NCBI GenBank assembly: GCA_041987205.1 | Contig: JBHIWX010000074.1 | Span: forward strand, 1-20,937 | Reading direction: 5' to 3' | Length of the DNA: 20,937 nt | From: BOKV01 sp041987205 | GTDB taxonomy: Bacteria; Pseudomonadota; Alphaproteobacteria; Rhizobiales; Rhizobiaceae | In this document: one piece after another, positions 1 to 7,317 of the stretch | Position numbering within the stretch: the first letter of the stretch is position 1 | Layout: each line of letters starts with the position of its first letter | Notes under the pieces: model-generated | Databases searched by the model: none | The model's input: the letters and a program-made list of their open reading frames with translations, nothing else | Told to the model about the DNA's origin: nothing | Made by a program: the position numbers and the translations under genes

Positions 1-2
1 TG

Positions 3-644
3 ATAGGCCCGAATGGCGCGGGAAAAACCACGTGCTTCAACCTGCTGACCAAGTTCCTCACGCCGATTCAAGGGCAGATCCTGTTCGACGGTCGCGATAT
101 CACGGGCATGAAGCCGCACGCCATCGCGCGCCTCGGAATCGCGCGTTCCTTCCAGATCATGAACCTGTTCGACGATTCGACCGTGTTCGAAAACGTAGCC
201 ATCGCGCTCCCCCAGTTCCGGTCGCGCCATCGGCAATTCTGGAAGTCGGCGCTCGATCAGGAGGACATTGTCGAAGGCGCGCGTGAGGTTCTGGAGCAGG
301 TTGGCCTGTCCGGCCGTGAGAATGAGCGCTCGGTAGCGCTTTCCTATGGCGACCGGCGTGCGCTTGAAATCGGCGTGGCGCTGGCCGCAAAGCCCAGGAT
401 TCTGTTTCTCGACGAGCCGACCTCGGGCCTCGGCTCGGAGGCGACGCGCAATCTGGCGCGCCTCATCCAGCGTCTGCGCAAACGGTACACGATCGTCATG
501 ATCGAGCACGACATGCAATTCCTGTTCGAACTGGCCGATGAGATTTCCGTCATCCATTGGGGGCAGGTGATCGCGCAGGGCGCTCCGGCGCAATTGCGTG
601 CCAACAAATGGGTGGAACGCTCGGCCCTGGGGGAACTGGCCTGA
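3..644 (+). CDS. HAAT-family ABC transporter ATP-binding protein, LivG-type (5' end outside window)
   Basis: This is the cytoplasmic ATPase of a branched-chain-amino-acid-type (HAAT) importer; the start codon lies upstream of the window and about 213 residues are visible. The reading frame opens inside the Walker A motif (GPNGAGKTT). An LSYGDRR signature follows (usual form LSYGQQR, so Q to D), then Walker B (ILFLDEPTSGLG) and the H-loop in IEHDM. The order and the LSYG-type signature are those of LivG rather than LivF. The stop overlaps the start of the LivF-type gene (TGATG), which indicates translational coupling. The binding protein and LivH/LivM permeases are not in the window and presumably lie upstream. 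The neighbours are sugar-acid enzymes, so the substrate is probably not a branched-chain amino acid; that is inference. Confidence 0.93.
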   Translation: MGPNGAGKTTCFNLLTKFLTPIQGQILFDGRDITGMKPHAIARLGIARSFQIMNLFDDSTVFENVAIALPQFRSRHRQFWKSALDQEDIVEGAREVLEQVGLSGRENERSVALSYGDRRALEIGVALAAKPRILFLDEPTSGLGSEATRNLARLIQRLRKRYTIVMIEHDMQFLFELADEISVIHWGQVIAQGAPAQLRANKWVERSALGELA

Positions 645-1339
645 TGCTCGAGATCAATGGAATCGAGACCTTCTACGGCGAGACCCAGGCACTGTTCGGT
701 CCTTCGCTGAAGGTGAATGACGGCGAGATCGTCGCGCTGCTCGGTGCCAATGGCGCCGGCAAGACGACGACTATCCGTTCCATCCTCGGTTTGACGCCGC
801 CACGCCAGGGTTCGATTGCCTTCAACGGTTCCGAGATCACGCAATTGCCGACGCATGCCATTGCGCGGCTCGGCGTGGGCTGGGTGCCCGACGACCGGCG
901 TATCTTTCCGACGCTGACCGTGGCCCGCAACCTGCAGATCGCACGCAAGAAGACCGGCTTCCGCCAGTGGGAGATCGGCGAGATGTTCGAGATCTTCTCG
1001 GCGCTCGAGCACCTGATGAGCCGCGAATGCGAGAACCTCTCGGGCGGCGAGATGCAGATGGTGGCGATCTCGCGCGCCCTGCTCGGCTCGCCCGGCATGG
1101 TGCTGTTCGACGAACCGAGCCAGGGGCTGGCGCCGAAGATCGTGCAGGACGTGCTCGCCACGGTGCGCCGCCTCAAGGATGAAGGTATCGCCGTCCTCAT
1201 CGTCGAGCAGAACGCGCTCGCCGCGCTGGAAGTCGCCGACCGTGTGTATGTGATGGACCGCGGTCGCATCGTGCACGAGGGTTCCGCAGGCGAGCTCATC
1301 GACAACACGCCGCTGCGCCGGCGGCTGATCGGGATGTAG
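644..1339 (+). CDS. HAAT-family ABC transporter ATP-binding protein, LivF-type
   Basis: This is the second ATPase of the HAAT importer, 231 residues, the normal LivF length. Walker A is GANGAGKT (residues 34-41, K40), the signature is LSGGE at 132-136, Walker B is MVLFDEP with D156, and the switch region reads IVEQN, where LivF proteins commonly lack the histidine. The ATG at 644 shares its A with the TGA of the upstream gene, and the protein begins with the family-like MLEINGIETFYG. The frame is open further upstream to an ATG at 557, but that would overlap LivG by about 90 bp and add residues foreign to the family. It acts as a heterodimer with the LivG-type subunit on the inner face of the membrane. 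Confidence 0.95.
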   Translation: MLEINGIETFYGETQALFGPSLKVNDGEIVALLGANGAGKTTTIRSILGLTPPRQGSIAFNGSEITQLPTHAIARLGVGWVPDDRRIFPTLTVARNLQIARKKTGFRQWEIGEMFEIFSALEHLMSRECENLSGGEMQMVAISRALLGSPGMVLFDEPSQGLAPKIVQDVLATVRRLKDEGIAVLIVEQNALAALEVADRVYVMDRGRIVHEGSAGELIDNTPLRRRLIGM

Positions 1340-1342
1340 GCC

Positions 1343-1966
1343 ATGAGCGCAATGCTGAATGTCCGCGGACTTGAGAAGACCTACACCAGAGGTTTCTTCG
1401 ACCGCACGCCGACCTTTCATCTGAAGGCCGATTTCACCATCGAAAAACCTGGCATCGTCGGCATGATGGGGCCGAATGGCTCCGGAAAGACGACGCTGTT
1501 CGAGCTCATCACCGGGTCGAACCGACCGACAGCGGGCGAGGTTCATGTCGCCGGTGCCGATATCCATCAGGTGCGCACCGACGAACGCGACCGGCTCGCC
1601 ATCCACTACCACCAGTCCTATCAGGTCCGCCATTTCCACTCGTTGAAACCCAACATGCTGATGAACCGCGCGGGCTCCGATTACCCGCTGGTGCACCTGT
1701 TCGACGAGCCGCAGTTCAATACGCAGGACGGCTATATCGGCTTCATGCTTGATTTTTTTCGGGCGCTCAGGGCACGCGATCGGCTCGTTTTCCTCTGCGT
1801 CCATCCCAATGAGGCGTTCCACCTCGAAATCCTGCGCGAGATTTGCGAGCGTTTCATCTTCGTGCAGCGCGGCACCGTTACTGACTTCCCGGATTACGAA
1901 ACGCTGATCCGCCACGAACCGGCGCGCGACTATCTAGGCGACCTGCTGACGAAGAGGGCTGCCTGA
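1343..1966 (+). CDS. Short ABC-like ATPase lacking the LSGGQ signature, third ATPase of the operon
   Basis: This 207-residue protein has an ABC nucleotide-binding fold signature but is not a normal ABC ATPase. Visible are Walker A GPNGSGKTT (43-51), a Q-loop-like YHQSYQ (89-94), Walker B LVHLFDEP (116-123, D121/E122) and an H-loop-like LCVHPNE (151-157). The LSGGQ motif is missing. Walker A lysine to Walker B aspartate is 72 residues, against 116 in the adjacent LivF-type protein, so roughly 44 residues of the helical subdomain are absent. No LSGG-like string appears in the stretch before Walker B. The catalytic-core residues are kept, which argues against simple decay. It starts 3 bp after the LivF stop and its own stop overlaps the cupin start, so it is in the same operon. 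A regulatory or accessory role to the HAAT importer is possible; the function is unknown. Confidence 0.88.
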   Translation: MSAMLNVRGLEKTYTRGFFDRTPTFHLKADFTIEKPGIVGMMGPNGSGKTTLFELITGSNRPTAGEVHVAGADIHQVRTDERDRLAIHYHQSYQVRHFHSLKPNMLMNRAGSDYPLVHLFDEPQFNTQDGYIGFMLDFFRALRARDRLVFLCVHPNEAFHLEILREICERFIFVQRGTVTDFPDYETLIRHEPARDYLGDLLTKRAA

Positions 1967-2289
1967 TGGGCTATTTCGACAAGCAGTTCTACGCCCTGCC
2001 CGTCAGCCATGACCGGGTGCGCGACGACTGGCGGCGGGAACAATTCAGCTTCGGTGTGTTCCGCGACCCCCCGGGTCAGGAGTGGAACGGTTTCGTCCAT
2101 TCGACCGACGAATATGTCGTTGTCGCCGAGGGCGAACTCCGAATCAGCGTAGGCGACGAGACGGCCGCTGCCGGACCGGGGGACCGGGTTCGAATTCCGC
2201 GCGATGTCGTCCACTCGCTGAAGACGGTTTCGCCGCAGGGCAGTGTCTGGCTCTACGGCTACGGCAATTGGGAGGATGACAATGGCTGA
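1966..2289 (+). CDS. Small single-domain cupin protein
   Basis: This 107-residue protein is one cupin beta-barrel. Motif 1 is degenerate: FVHSTDEYVVVAEGELRI (residues 43-60) with H45, E49 and G56. Motif 2 is GPGDRVRIPRDVVHSL with P78 and H83. H45, E49 and H83 could bind a metal, fewer ligands than the classic two-His, Glu, His set. Start and stop overlap both neighbours (TGATG at 1964-1968; stop at 2287-2289 lies inside the next gene), so it is translated as part of the catabolic operon. Cupins of this size in sugar operons can be sugar isomerases, mutarotase-like proteins or ligand sensors. The sequence does not decide which, so no specific reaction is assigned. Confidence 0.88.
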   Translation: MGYFDKQFYALPVSHDRVRDDWRREQFSFGVFRDPPGQEWNGFVHSTDEYVVVAEGELRISVGDETAAAGPGDRVRIPRDVVHSLKTVSPQGSVWLYGYGNWEDDNG

Positions 2290-3283
2290 GTCGGCATACC
2301 GGGCTGCGCTCGTCGGCGCCGGCATGATCAGCCTCTACCACCTGCGGGCCTGGCAGAATGCCGGCGTGCCGGTTGTTGCCGTGTGCGATATCGATTTCGA
2401 CAAGGCGAATGCCCGCGCGGAAGAGTTTGGAATCGAACGGGTCTATGACGATCCGGCAAAGATGTTCGCCGACGGCGGTTTCGAACTGGTCGACATTGCC
2501 GCTTCGGTCGAGGCGCATGCGCCCGTGGTACGCATGGCGGCCGACCGTGGCGTGCACGCAATGCTGCAGAAACCTTTGACGGAAACCGTGGCGGAGGCCG
2601 AAGCGCTGATTGCTGATGTCGGAGACAGCGTTCGCTTCATGGTCCACGAAAACTATCGGTTCAGGCCGCACTACGTGACGGTGCGACGCTGGATCGACGA
2701 GGGTCGGATCGGCAAGGTGAAGCACCTCACCATCGCCTGTCGTGGCTCCGGGCTTTGCCCGCGCGAAAATGCAGAGCCGTTCCTGGTCGAACGCCAGCCC
2801 TACCTCAAGGGGTTCAAGCGCAATCTTGTCTTCGAAACCATGATCCATCATCTGGATGTGCTGCGTTGCATTGCCGGCCCGCTCAAGGTTGTGTCGGCAC
2901 GGCTCAACCGTCTCGCGAACGGACTGCCCGGCGAGGACACGGCGTCGATCCTGATGGAGGGCGCAGACGGGCTGATTGCGACCGCTGACGGCTGCATTTG
3001 CGCACCTGGCTATCCGCCGCTGCATGGCGACCGGCTGGAAGTGATCGGCGAAAGAGCCACAATCATCATGGACTACAACCGCGTCTTTCTCGTCGGCCAC
3101 GAGAATGAAGCCGTGGAGGTCGATCTGCTCGGCCGGTACCAGGAATGTTTCGATACCGCGATCGCCGCTTTCGTCGATGGTGTTGCGAATGACGAACCGT
3201 TCGAGACCGATCGGCTCGACAATCTGGAAACCCTTCGCCTGATGGAAAGCGTGTACCGGGCCGCCGGGGTGGAGGTGGCGTGA
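2282..3283 (+). CDS. Gfo/Idh/MocA-family NAD(P)-dependent oxidoreductase
   Basis: This 333-residue protein is a probable sugar or polyol dehydrogenase. The N-terminal Rossmann fold has VGAGMIS (11-17) and an acidic end to beta-2 (CDIDFD). The family EKP motif reads QKP (96-98), keeping the catalytic lysine K97. The C-terminal substrate domain has ENYRFRP (123-129) and MIHHLDVLR with H189, H190 and D192, typical active-site positions. ATG 2282 was chosen because GGGAGG at 2270-2275 is correctly spaced for it; the in-frame ATG at 2276 abuts the Shine-Dalgarno. Some L-arabinose 1-dehydrogenases belong to this family (known for Azospirillum), so it could oxidise the anomeric carbon in a non-phosphorylating pathway. 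The substrate is inferred only from context. Confidence 0.92.
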   Translation: MAESAYRAALVGAGMISLYHLRAWQNAGVPVVAVCDIDFDKANARAEEFGIERVYDDPAKMFADGGFELVDIAASVEAHAPVVRMAADRGVHAMLQKPLTETVAEAEALIADVGDSVRFMVHENYRFRPHYVTVRRWIDEGRIGKVKHLTIACRGSGLCPRENAEPFLVERQPYLKGFKRNLVFETMIHHLDVLRCIAGPLKVVSARLNRLANGLPGEDTASILMEGADGLIATADGCICAPGYPPLHGDRLEVIGERATIIMDYNRVFLVGHENEAVEVDLLGRYQECFDTAIAAFVDGVANDEPFETDRLDNLETLRLMESVYRAAGVEVA

Positions 3284-4104
3284 TGGACAGGCCAGTTGAA
3301 CGAATTACCCCAAGGGTGGACCTCGACGCGATCGACAGGCTGTTTGCCGTTCGCGATCTCCGCGTCTTCGTTCCCGGTGGTTATGGGGCACTCGGCGAGA
3401 TCGTGGCATGGGCCTTCGCGCGCCACGGCGCGCAGGTTGCGATTGCAGGGCCAAAGTCGGCGAAAGCCGAGGCTCTGGCCGAGGCGATCAGGGAGCATGA
3501 CGGGTTCGCGCACGGTCTCGAACTCGACGCTCGCAATGTAAAGCAGATCGGGCAAGCCGTGGAGAAGGCGGCAGAGGTGATGGGCGGCATCGACGTAATG
3601 GTCAATTGCGTCGGTATCCAGCGCGAGCAGCGCGTCATGGATGTGACGCCGGAAACCTTCGACGACATGTACGAGACCAATCTGCGCTCGGCGATGTTCC
3701 TCGGCCAGGCGGTGGCGCGCCACCAGATCGAGGCCGGCAAGGGCGGCCGCCATGTCCACCTGCTCTCGGTTCGCTCGCAGCTCGCGCTGCGCGACCGCGG
3801 CTACTCGGCCTATTGCGCGACCAAGGGCGGGCTGATGATGCTGGTCAAGCAGCACGCCATGGAACTCGCGCCGCACGGCATAACGGTCAATGGCGTCGCG
3901 CCCACCTTTATCAAATCCGACCGTATCAGGCCGCATCTGGAGCGCGAAGCCTTTCGCGACTTCATCCTGGAGCGCAATCCGCTTGGGCGTATCGGCGACC
4001 CGGTCGAGGTCGTCGGCCAGATCATGCTGTTCGCCGCGCCAGCCGGCAGCTACATGACCGGCCAAACCGTGTTCATCGATGGCGGGGTGACGGCGAGCCA
4101 ATGA
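3283..4104 (+). CDS. SDR-family NAD(P)-dependent oxidoreductase
   Basis: This 273-residue classical short-chain dehydrogenase has the cofactor loop GGYGALGE (32-39, in place of TGxxxGxG), NCVG (108-111, NNAG equivalent), and the catalytic set S162, Y177 and K181 in YCATK. The C-terminal VNGVAPTFIKSD and GQTVFIDGG are family hallmarks. ATG 3283 overlaps the previous stop (TGATG); a GTG at 3280 is also in frame but less likely. An N-terminal extension of about 25 residues precedes the first Rossmann strand. With the Gfo/Idh enzyme it gives this operon two candidate sugar or aldonate dehydrogenases, perhaps acting on C1 and on another carbon. The product is unknown; an SDR also performs the first step in some sulfoquinovose and arabinose routes. 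Confidence 0.93.
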   Translation: MDRPVERITPRVDLDAIDRLFAVRDLRVFVPGGYGALGEIVAWAFARHGAQVAIAGPKSAKAEALAEAIREHDGFAHGLELDARNVKQIGQAVEKAAEVMGGIDVMVNCVGIQREQRVMDVTPETFDDMYETNLRSAMFLGQAVARHQIEAGKGGRHVHLLSVRSQLALRDRGYSAYCATKGGLMMLVKQHAMELAPHGITVNGVAPTFIKSDRIRPHLEREAFRDFILERNPLGRIGDPVEVVGQIMLFAAPAGSYMTGQTVFIDGGVTASQ

Positions 4105-5837
4105 GCGGTTCCGGGGACAGTCCGAAACTGCGTAGTGCGCGCTGGTTCGATGCCGACGATCTGCGCGGCTTCGGCCATCGTTCGCGGCTTATGCAGATGG
4201 GTTATGCGCGGGAGGACTGGCACGGCAAGCCGGTCATCGCAGTCGTCAACACCTGGTCGGACATCAATCCGTGCCATGCTCATTTCCGGCATCGCGTCGA
4301 GGACGTAAAGCGTGGCGTGTTGCAGGCAGGCGGTTTTCCGATCGAGCTTCCTGCGTTGTCGCTGAGCGAGAATTTCGTCAAGCCGACGACCATGCTCTAT
4401 CGCAACATGTTGGCGATGGAGACCGAAGAACTGCTTCGCTCGCACCCGGTCGACGGGGCGATCCTGATGGGGGGCTGCGACAAGACCACGCCGGGTCTGC
4501 TGATGGGCGCGACCAGCATGGACCTGCCGGCGATCTTCGTGCCTGCCGGACCAATGCTGCGAGGCAATCTGCGCGGCGAGGTGCTCGGCTCGGGCTCCGA
4601 CACCTGGAAATACTGGGACGAGCGGCGCGCCGGCCGTATCGACGAAGCCGAATGGCAGGCGGTCGAAGCGGGCATAGCGCGATCCTACGGCCATTGCATG
4701 ACGATGGGTACGGCCTCGACCATGACGGCGACGGCGGAAGCGATGGGCATGACGCTTCCCGGCGCGTCCTCAATTCCGGGGGCCGATGTCAATCACATCC
4801 GCATGTGCGCGGAAGCCGGCCGGCGCATCGTCGAGATGGCGCGCGATGATTTGCGCCCGTCCGCCATATTGTCGCGTGCTTCCTTCACCAACGCCATCGC
4901 GGTGGCCATGGCGATGGGTTGTTCGACCAATGCGATCATCCATCTCATCGCACAGGGCCGCCGCGCCGGCCATGACATCTCTCTCGCCGATTTCGAACTT
5001 GCCAGCCGCGAGGTGCCAGTGCTCGCCAATATCCGGCCGTCAGGTGAAAAGTACCTGATGGAGGATTTCTACTACGCCGGCGGCCTTCCGGCGCTCATGG
5101 GCCGGCTCAAGCCCCATCTCGATCTTTCTGCGCGCACGGTCTCGGGCCTAACGCTGGGCGAGGACATCGAGGGCGCGCAAGTGTGGAACGACGATGTGAT
5201 CCGCCCGCTCGACAACCCGGTCTACCGCGACGGGGCACTCGCCGTACTCTACGGCAATCTCGCGCCGGATGGTTGCGTCATCAAGCCGTCGGCGCTGGCG
5301 CAGAACTTCATGAAGCATCGCGGGCGGGCGCTGGTCTTCGACAGTTATGCGCAGATGAAGAAGGAAATCGACGACCCGGATCTCGACGTTGACGAAAACA
5401 CGGTGCTGATCATGCGCGGCGCGGGGCCGCTTGGCGGGCCGGGCATGCCGGAATGGGGCATGTTGCCCATCCCGCAGAAGCTGCTGAAGGCCGGCGTTCG
5501 AGACATGGTGCGCGTCTCGGACGCGCGCATGAGCGGCACGAGCTATGGCGCCTGCATCCTACATGTCGCACCGGAAGGCTTTCTCGGCGGGCCGATCGCG
5601 CTGGTGAGAACCGGCGACTGGATCGAGCTTGATGTCGAAAACCGGCGGATCGACATGGATGTTCCCGAGGACGAACTCGTCCGCCGCCGCGCGGCCTGGC
5701 AAGCGCCCGAACCGAAATTCGGCCGCGGCTATGGTTGGATGTTCTCGCGACATATCAGGCAGGCCAATGAGGGTTGCGATTTCGATTTTCTCGAGACCGG
5801 TTTCGGGCCGTCGCCCGCCGAACCGGAAATCCTTTGA
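4101..5837 (+). CDS. IlvD/Edd-family sugar-acid dehydratase (L-arabinonate dehydratase-like)
   Basis: This 578-residue enzyme dehydrates an aldonate to a 2-keto-3-deoxy acid using a [2Fe-2S] cluster and Mg2+. The cluster ligands are visible as C58 (NPCH), C126 (GGCDKTTP) and C199 (GHCMTMGTAST), with K128 the expected carbamylated lysine and S478 in SGTSYG the likely base. From memory, Rhizobium leguminosarum L-arabinonate dehydratase uses C59, C127 and C200 in a chain of almost the same length, so this falls in the aldonate dehydratase clade rather than with dihydroxy-acid dehydratase IlvD or phosphogluconate dehydratase Edd. ATG 4101 overlaps the SDR stop (ATGA); the frame is open further upstream but inside the SDR gene. 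Exact substrate (arabinonate, xylonate, fuconate or a sulfogluconate) is not settled. Confidence 0.95.
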   Translation: MSGSGDSPKLRSARWFDADDLRGFGHRSRLMQMGYAREDWHGKPVIAVVNTWSDINPCHAHFRHRVEDVKRGVLQAGGFPIELPALSLSENFVKPTTMLYRNMLAMETEELLRSHPVDGAILMGGCDKTTPGLLMGATSMDLPAIFVPAGPMLRGNLRGEVLGSGSDTWKYWDERRAGRIDEAEWQAVEAGIARSYGHCMTMGTASTMTATAEAMGMTLPGASSIPGADVNHIRMCAEAGRRIVEMARDDLRPSAILSRASFTNAIAVAMAMGCSTNAIIHLIAQGRRAGHDISLADFELASREVPVLANIRPSGEKYLMEDFYYAGGLPALMGRLKPHLDLSARTVSGLTLGEDIEGAQVWNDDVIRPLDNPVYRDGALAVLYGNLAPDGCVIKPSALAQNFMKHRGRALVFDSYAQMKKEIDDPDLDVDENTVLIMRGAGPLGGPGMPEWGMLPIPQKLLKAGVRDMVRVSDARMSGTSYGACILHVAPEGFLGGPIALVRTGDWIELDVENRRIDMDVPEDELVRRRAAWQAPEPKFGRGYGWMFSRHIRQANEGCDFDFLETGFGPSPAEPEIL

Positions 5838-5858
5838 ACTTCAAGACGGGGACCGATC

Positions 5859-7298
5859 ATGACTGATTTCCAGCCCAGGATACTTATCGGCGGCGAATTC
5901 CGCACCAGCACGGAGCTCGATCCGATACCCGTGATCAATCCGTGCAACGAGGAAGTGTTGTGGCATGCGCCAGCGTGTGACGCGCGCCATGTCGCGCAAG
6001 CGCTGGAACACGCCCGCGCGGCGCAGAAGTCCTGGCCGAAGACCCATGGCTGGGAACGCGCCAAGGTGTTGCGCGCCATTGCGCGCGCCATGGAGCGACG
6101 CAAGGGCGATCTCGCCAGGGCGCTCTCGCTGGAGATCGGCCGGCCGCTGTCGCAGTCGGAAGGCGAGGTCAATATCGCCATCGAACAGTTCGACTGGTTC
6201 GCCGGCGAGGCCGAAAGGCTGTTCGGTGAGACGATCCCCTCGCGTCAGGGCGGCAGGTTGGTCGTTGACCCCGAACCTGTCGGCATCGTCGCTGCATTCA
6301 CCGCCTGGAATTTCCCGATCAACCTGGTGGCGCGCAAGATCGCACCGGCGCTCGCTGCGGGCTGCGTCATCATCTGCCGGCCGTCAGAACAGACGCCGAT
6401 GACCTCGACGATCATCGCCGAATGCTGTGTGGAAGGTGGTACGCCTGCAGGCGTGGTCCAGTTTCTCAACGGCCGCGCCGAGGACATCTCGCCAGCGATC
6501 ATGGATGCAGAGGAGGTGCGCAAGATTTCGCTGACGGGCTCGACGCGTGTCGGACAATTGCTGATGGAGCAGGCGGCGAAGACTGTGAAGCGCGTGTCGA
6601 TGGAACTCGGCGGCCACGCGCCGGTCGTCATTTGCGAGGATGCCGATGTCGACAAGGCTGCCGAGCAATGCGCTGCCTTCAAGTTCCGAAATGCCGGGCA
6701 GGTCTGTATCGCGCCGAACCGGTTCTACGTGCAGCGAAATGTGGCCGACCGCTTCACCGAGCGCATGGTCGCGGCGGCGAAGGCGCAGAAGCTCGGCGAC
6801 AGTCAGGACGCCGAAACGACCATGGGACCGATGACGCTTGCTTCCCAACTCGAGCGCATCGAGAAGCTTTCGGCCGACACCGAAAAGAGCGGCGCAAAGC
6901 TGTTGACCGGAGGGCGGCGTCCGACGGGTACCAACAAGGGTTTCTTCTTCGAGCCGACCGTCTTCGCCGACGTGCCGGACGATGCCCGCACCATGCACGA
7001 GGAGCCGTTCGGCCCGGTTGCGCCCATCGCCGCTTTCGACGATCTCGACGAGGCGATTGCACGTGCGAACTCCACTCCCTACGGACTGGCGGCATATGCA
7101 TTCACCGGCAGTCATGCTGCGGGAGAGAAATTGAGCCGGGAACTCTATTCCGGCATGGTCGGCGTGAATACATTCATGATCGCCCACGCCGAAGCGCCGT
7201 TCGGCGGTATCGGCCATTCCGGCATGGGGCGCGAGGGCGGTCGCCAGGCCATCCATGACTACCTTAACGTCAAGATGACGCATTTCTCCTGGCAATGA
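5859..7298 (+). CDS. NAD(P)-dependent aldehyde dehydrogenase
   Basis: This 479-residue cytoplasmic aldehyde dehydrogenase has the oxyanion and cofactor motif AWNFP, the general base E249 in MELGGHAP, and the nucleophile C283 in NAGQVCIAP. The C-terminal EEPFGPVAP and the HSGMGREGG stretch are like GabD and related succinate-semialdehyde-type enzymes. It starts 21 bp after the dehydratase stop behind a GACGGGGA ribosome-binding site, and it precedes the aldolase by 19 bp. In the inferred route it oxidises the aldehyde released by the aldolase (for example glycolaldehyde, lactaldehyde or sulfolactaldehyde), or alternatively 2-oxoglutarate semialdehyde if the pathway avoids cleavage. The presence of an aldolase next door favours the first reading. 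Confidence 0.94.
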   Translation: MTDFQPRILIGGEFRTSTELDPIPVINPCNEEVLWHAPACDARHVAQALEHARAAQKSWPKTHGWERAKVLRAIARAMERRKGDLARALSLEIGRPLSQSEGEVNIAIEQFDWFAGEAERLFGETIPSRQGGRLVVDPEPVGIVAAFTAWNFPINLVARKIAPALAAGCVIICRPSEQTPMTSTIIAECCVEGGTPAGVVQFLNGRAEDISPAIMDAEEVRKISLTGSTRVGQLLMEQAAKTVKRVSMELGGHAPVVICEDADVDKAAEQCAAFKFRNAGQVCIAPNRFYVQRNVADRFTERMVAAAKAQKLGDSQDAETTMGPMTLASQLERIEKLSADTEKSGAKLLTGGRRPTGTNKGFFFEPTVFADVPDDARTMHEEPFGPVAPIAAFDDLDEAIARANSTPYGLAAYAFTGSHAAGEKLSRELYSGMVGVNTFMIAHAEAPFGGIGHSGMGREGGRQAIHDYLNVKMTHFSWQ

Positions 7299-7317
7299 AC
7301 AAGAAAGAGCGAACGGC

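Noticed and set aside
344..1915. A 523-residue open frame on the minus strand opposite the ABC ATPase genes
   Set aside because: It lies antisense to three clear ABC genes, has no recognisable motif, and is explained by GC-rich codon bias that removes stops from the opposite strand.
3606..4100. Upstream extension of the dehydratase frame giving 743 residues
   Set aside because: The extension runs in another frame of the SDR gene and reads as low-complexity R/A/G-rich sequence; the family start is at ATG 4101.
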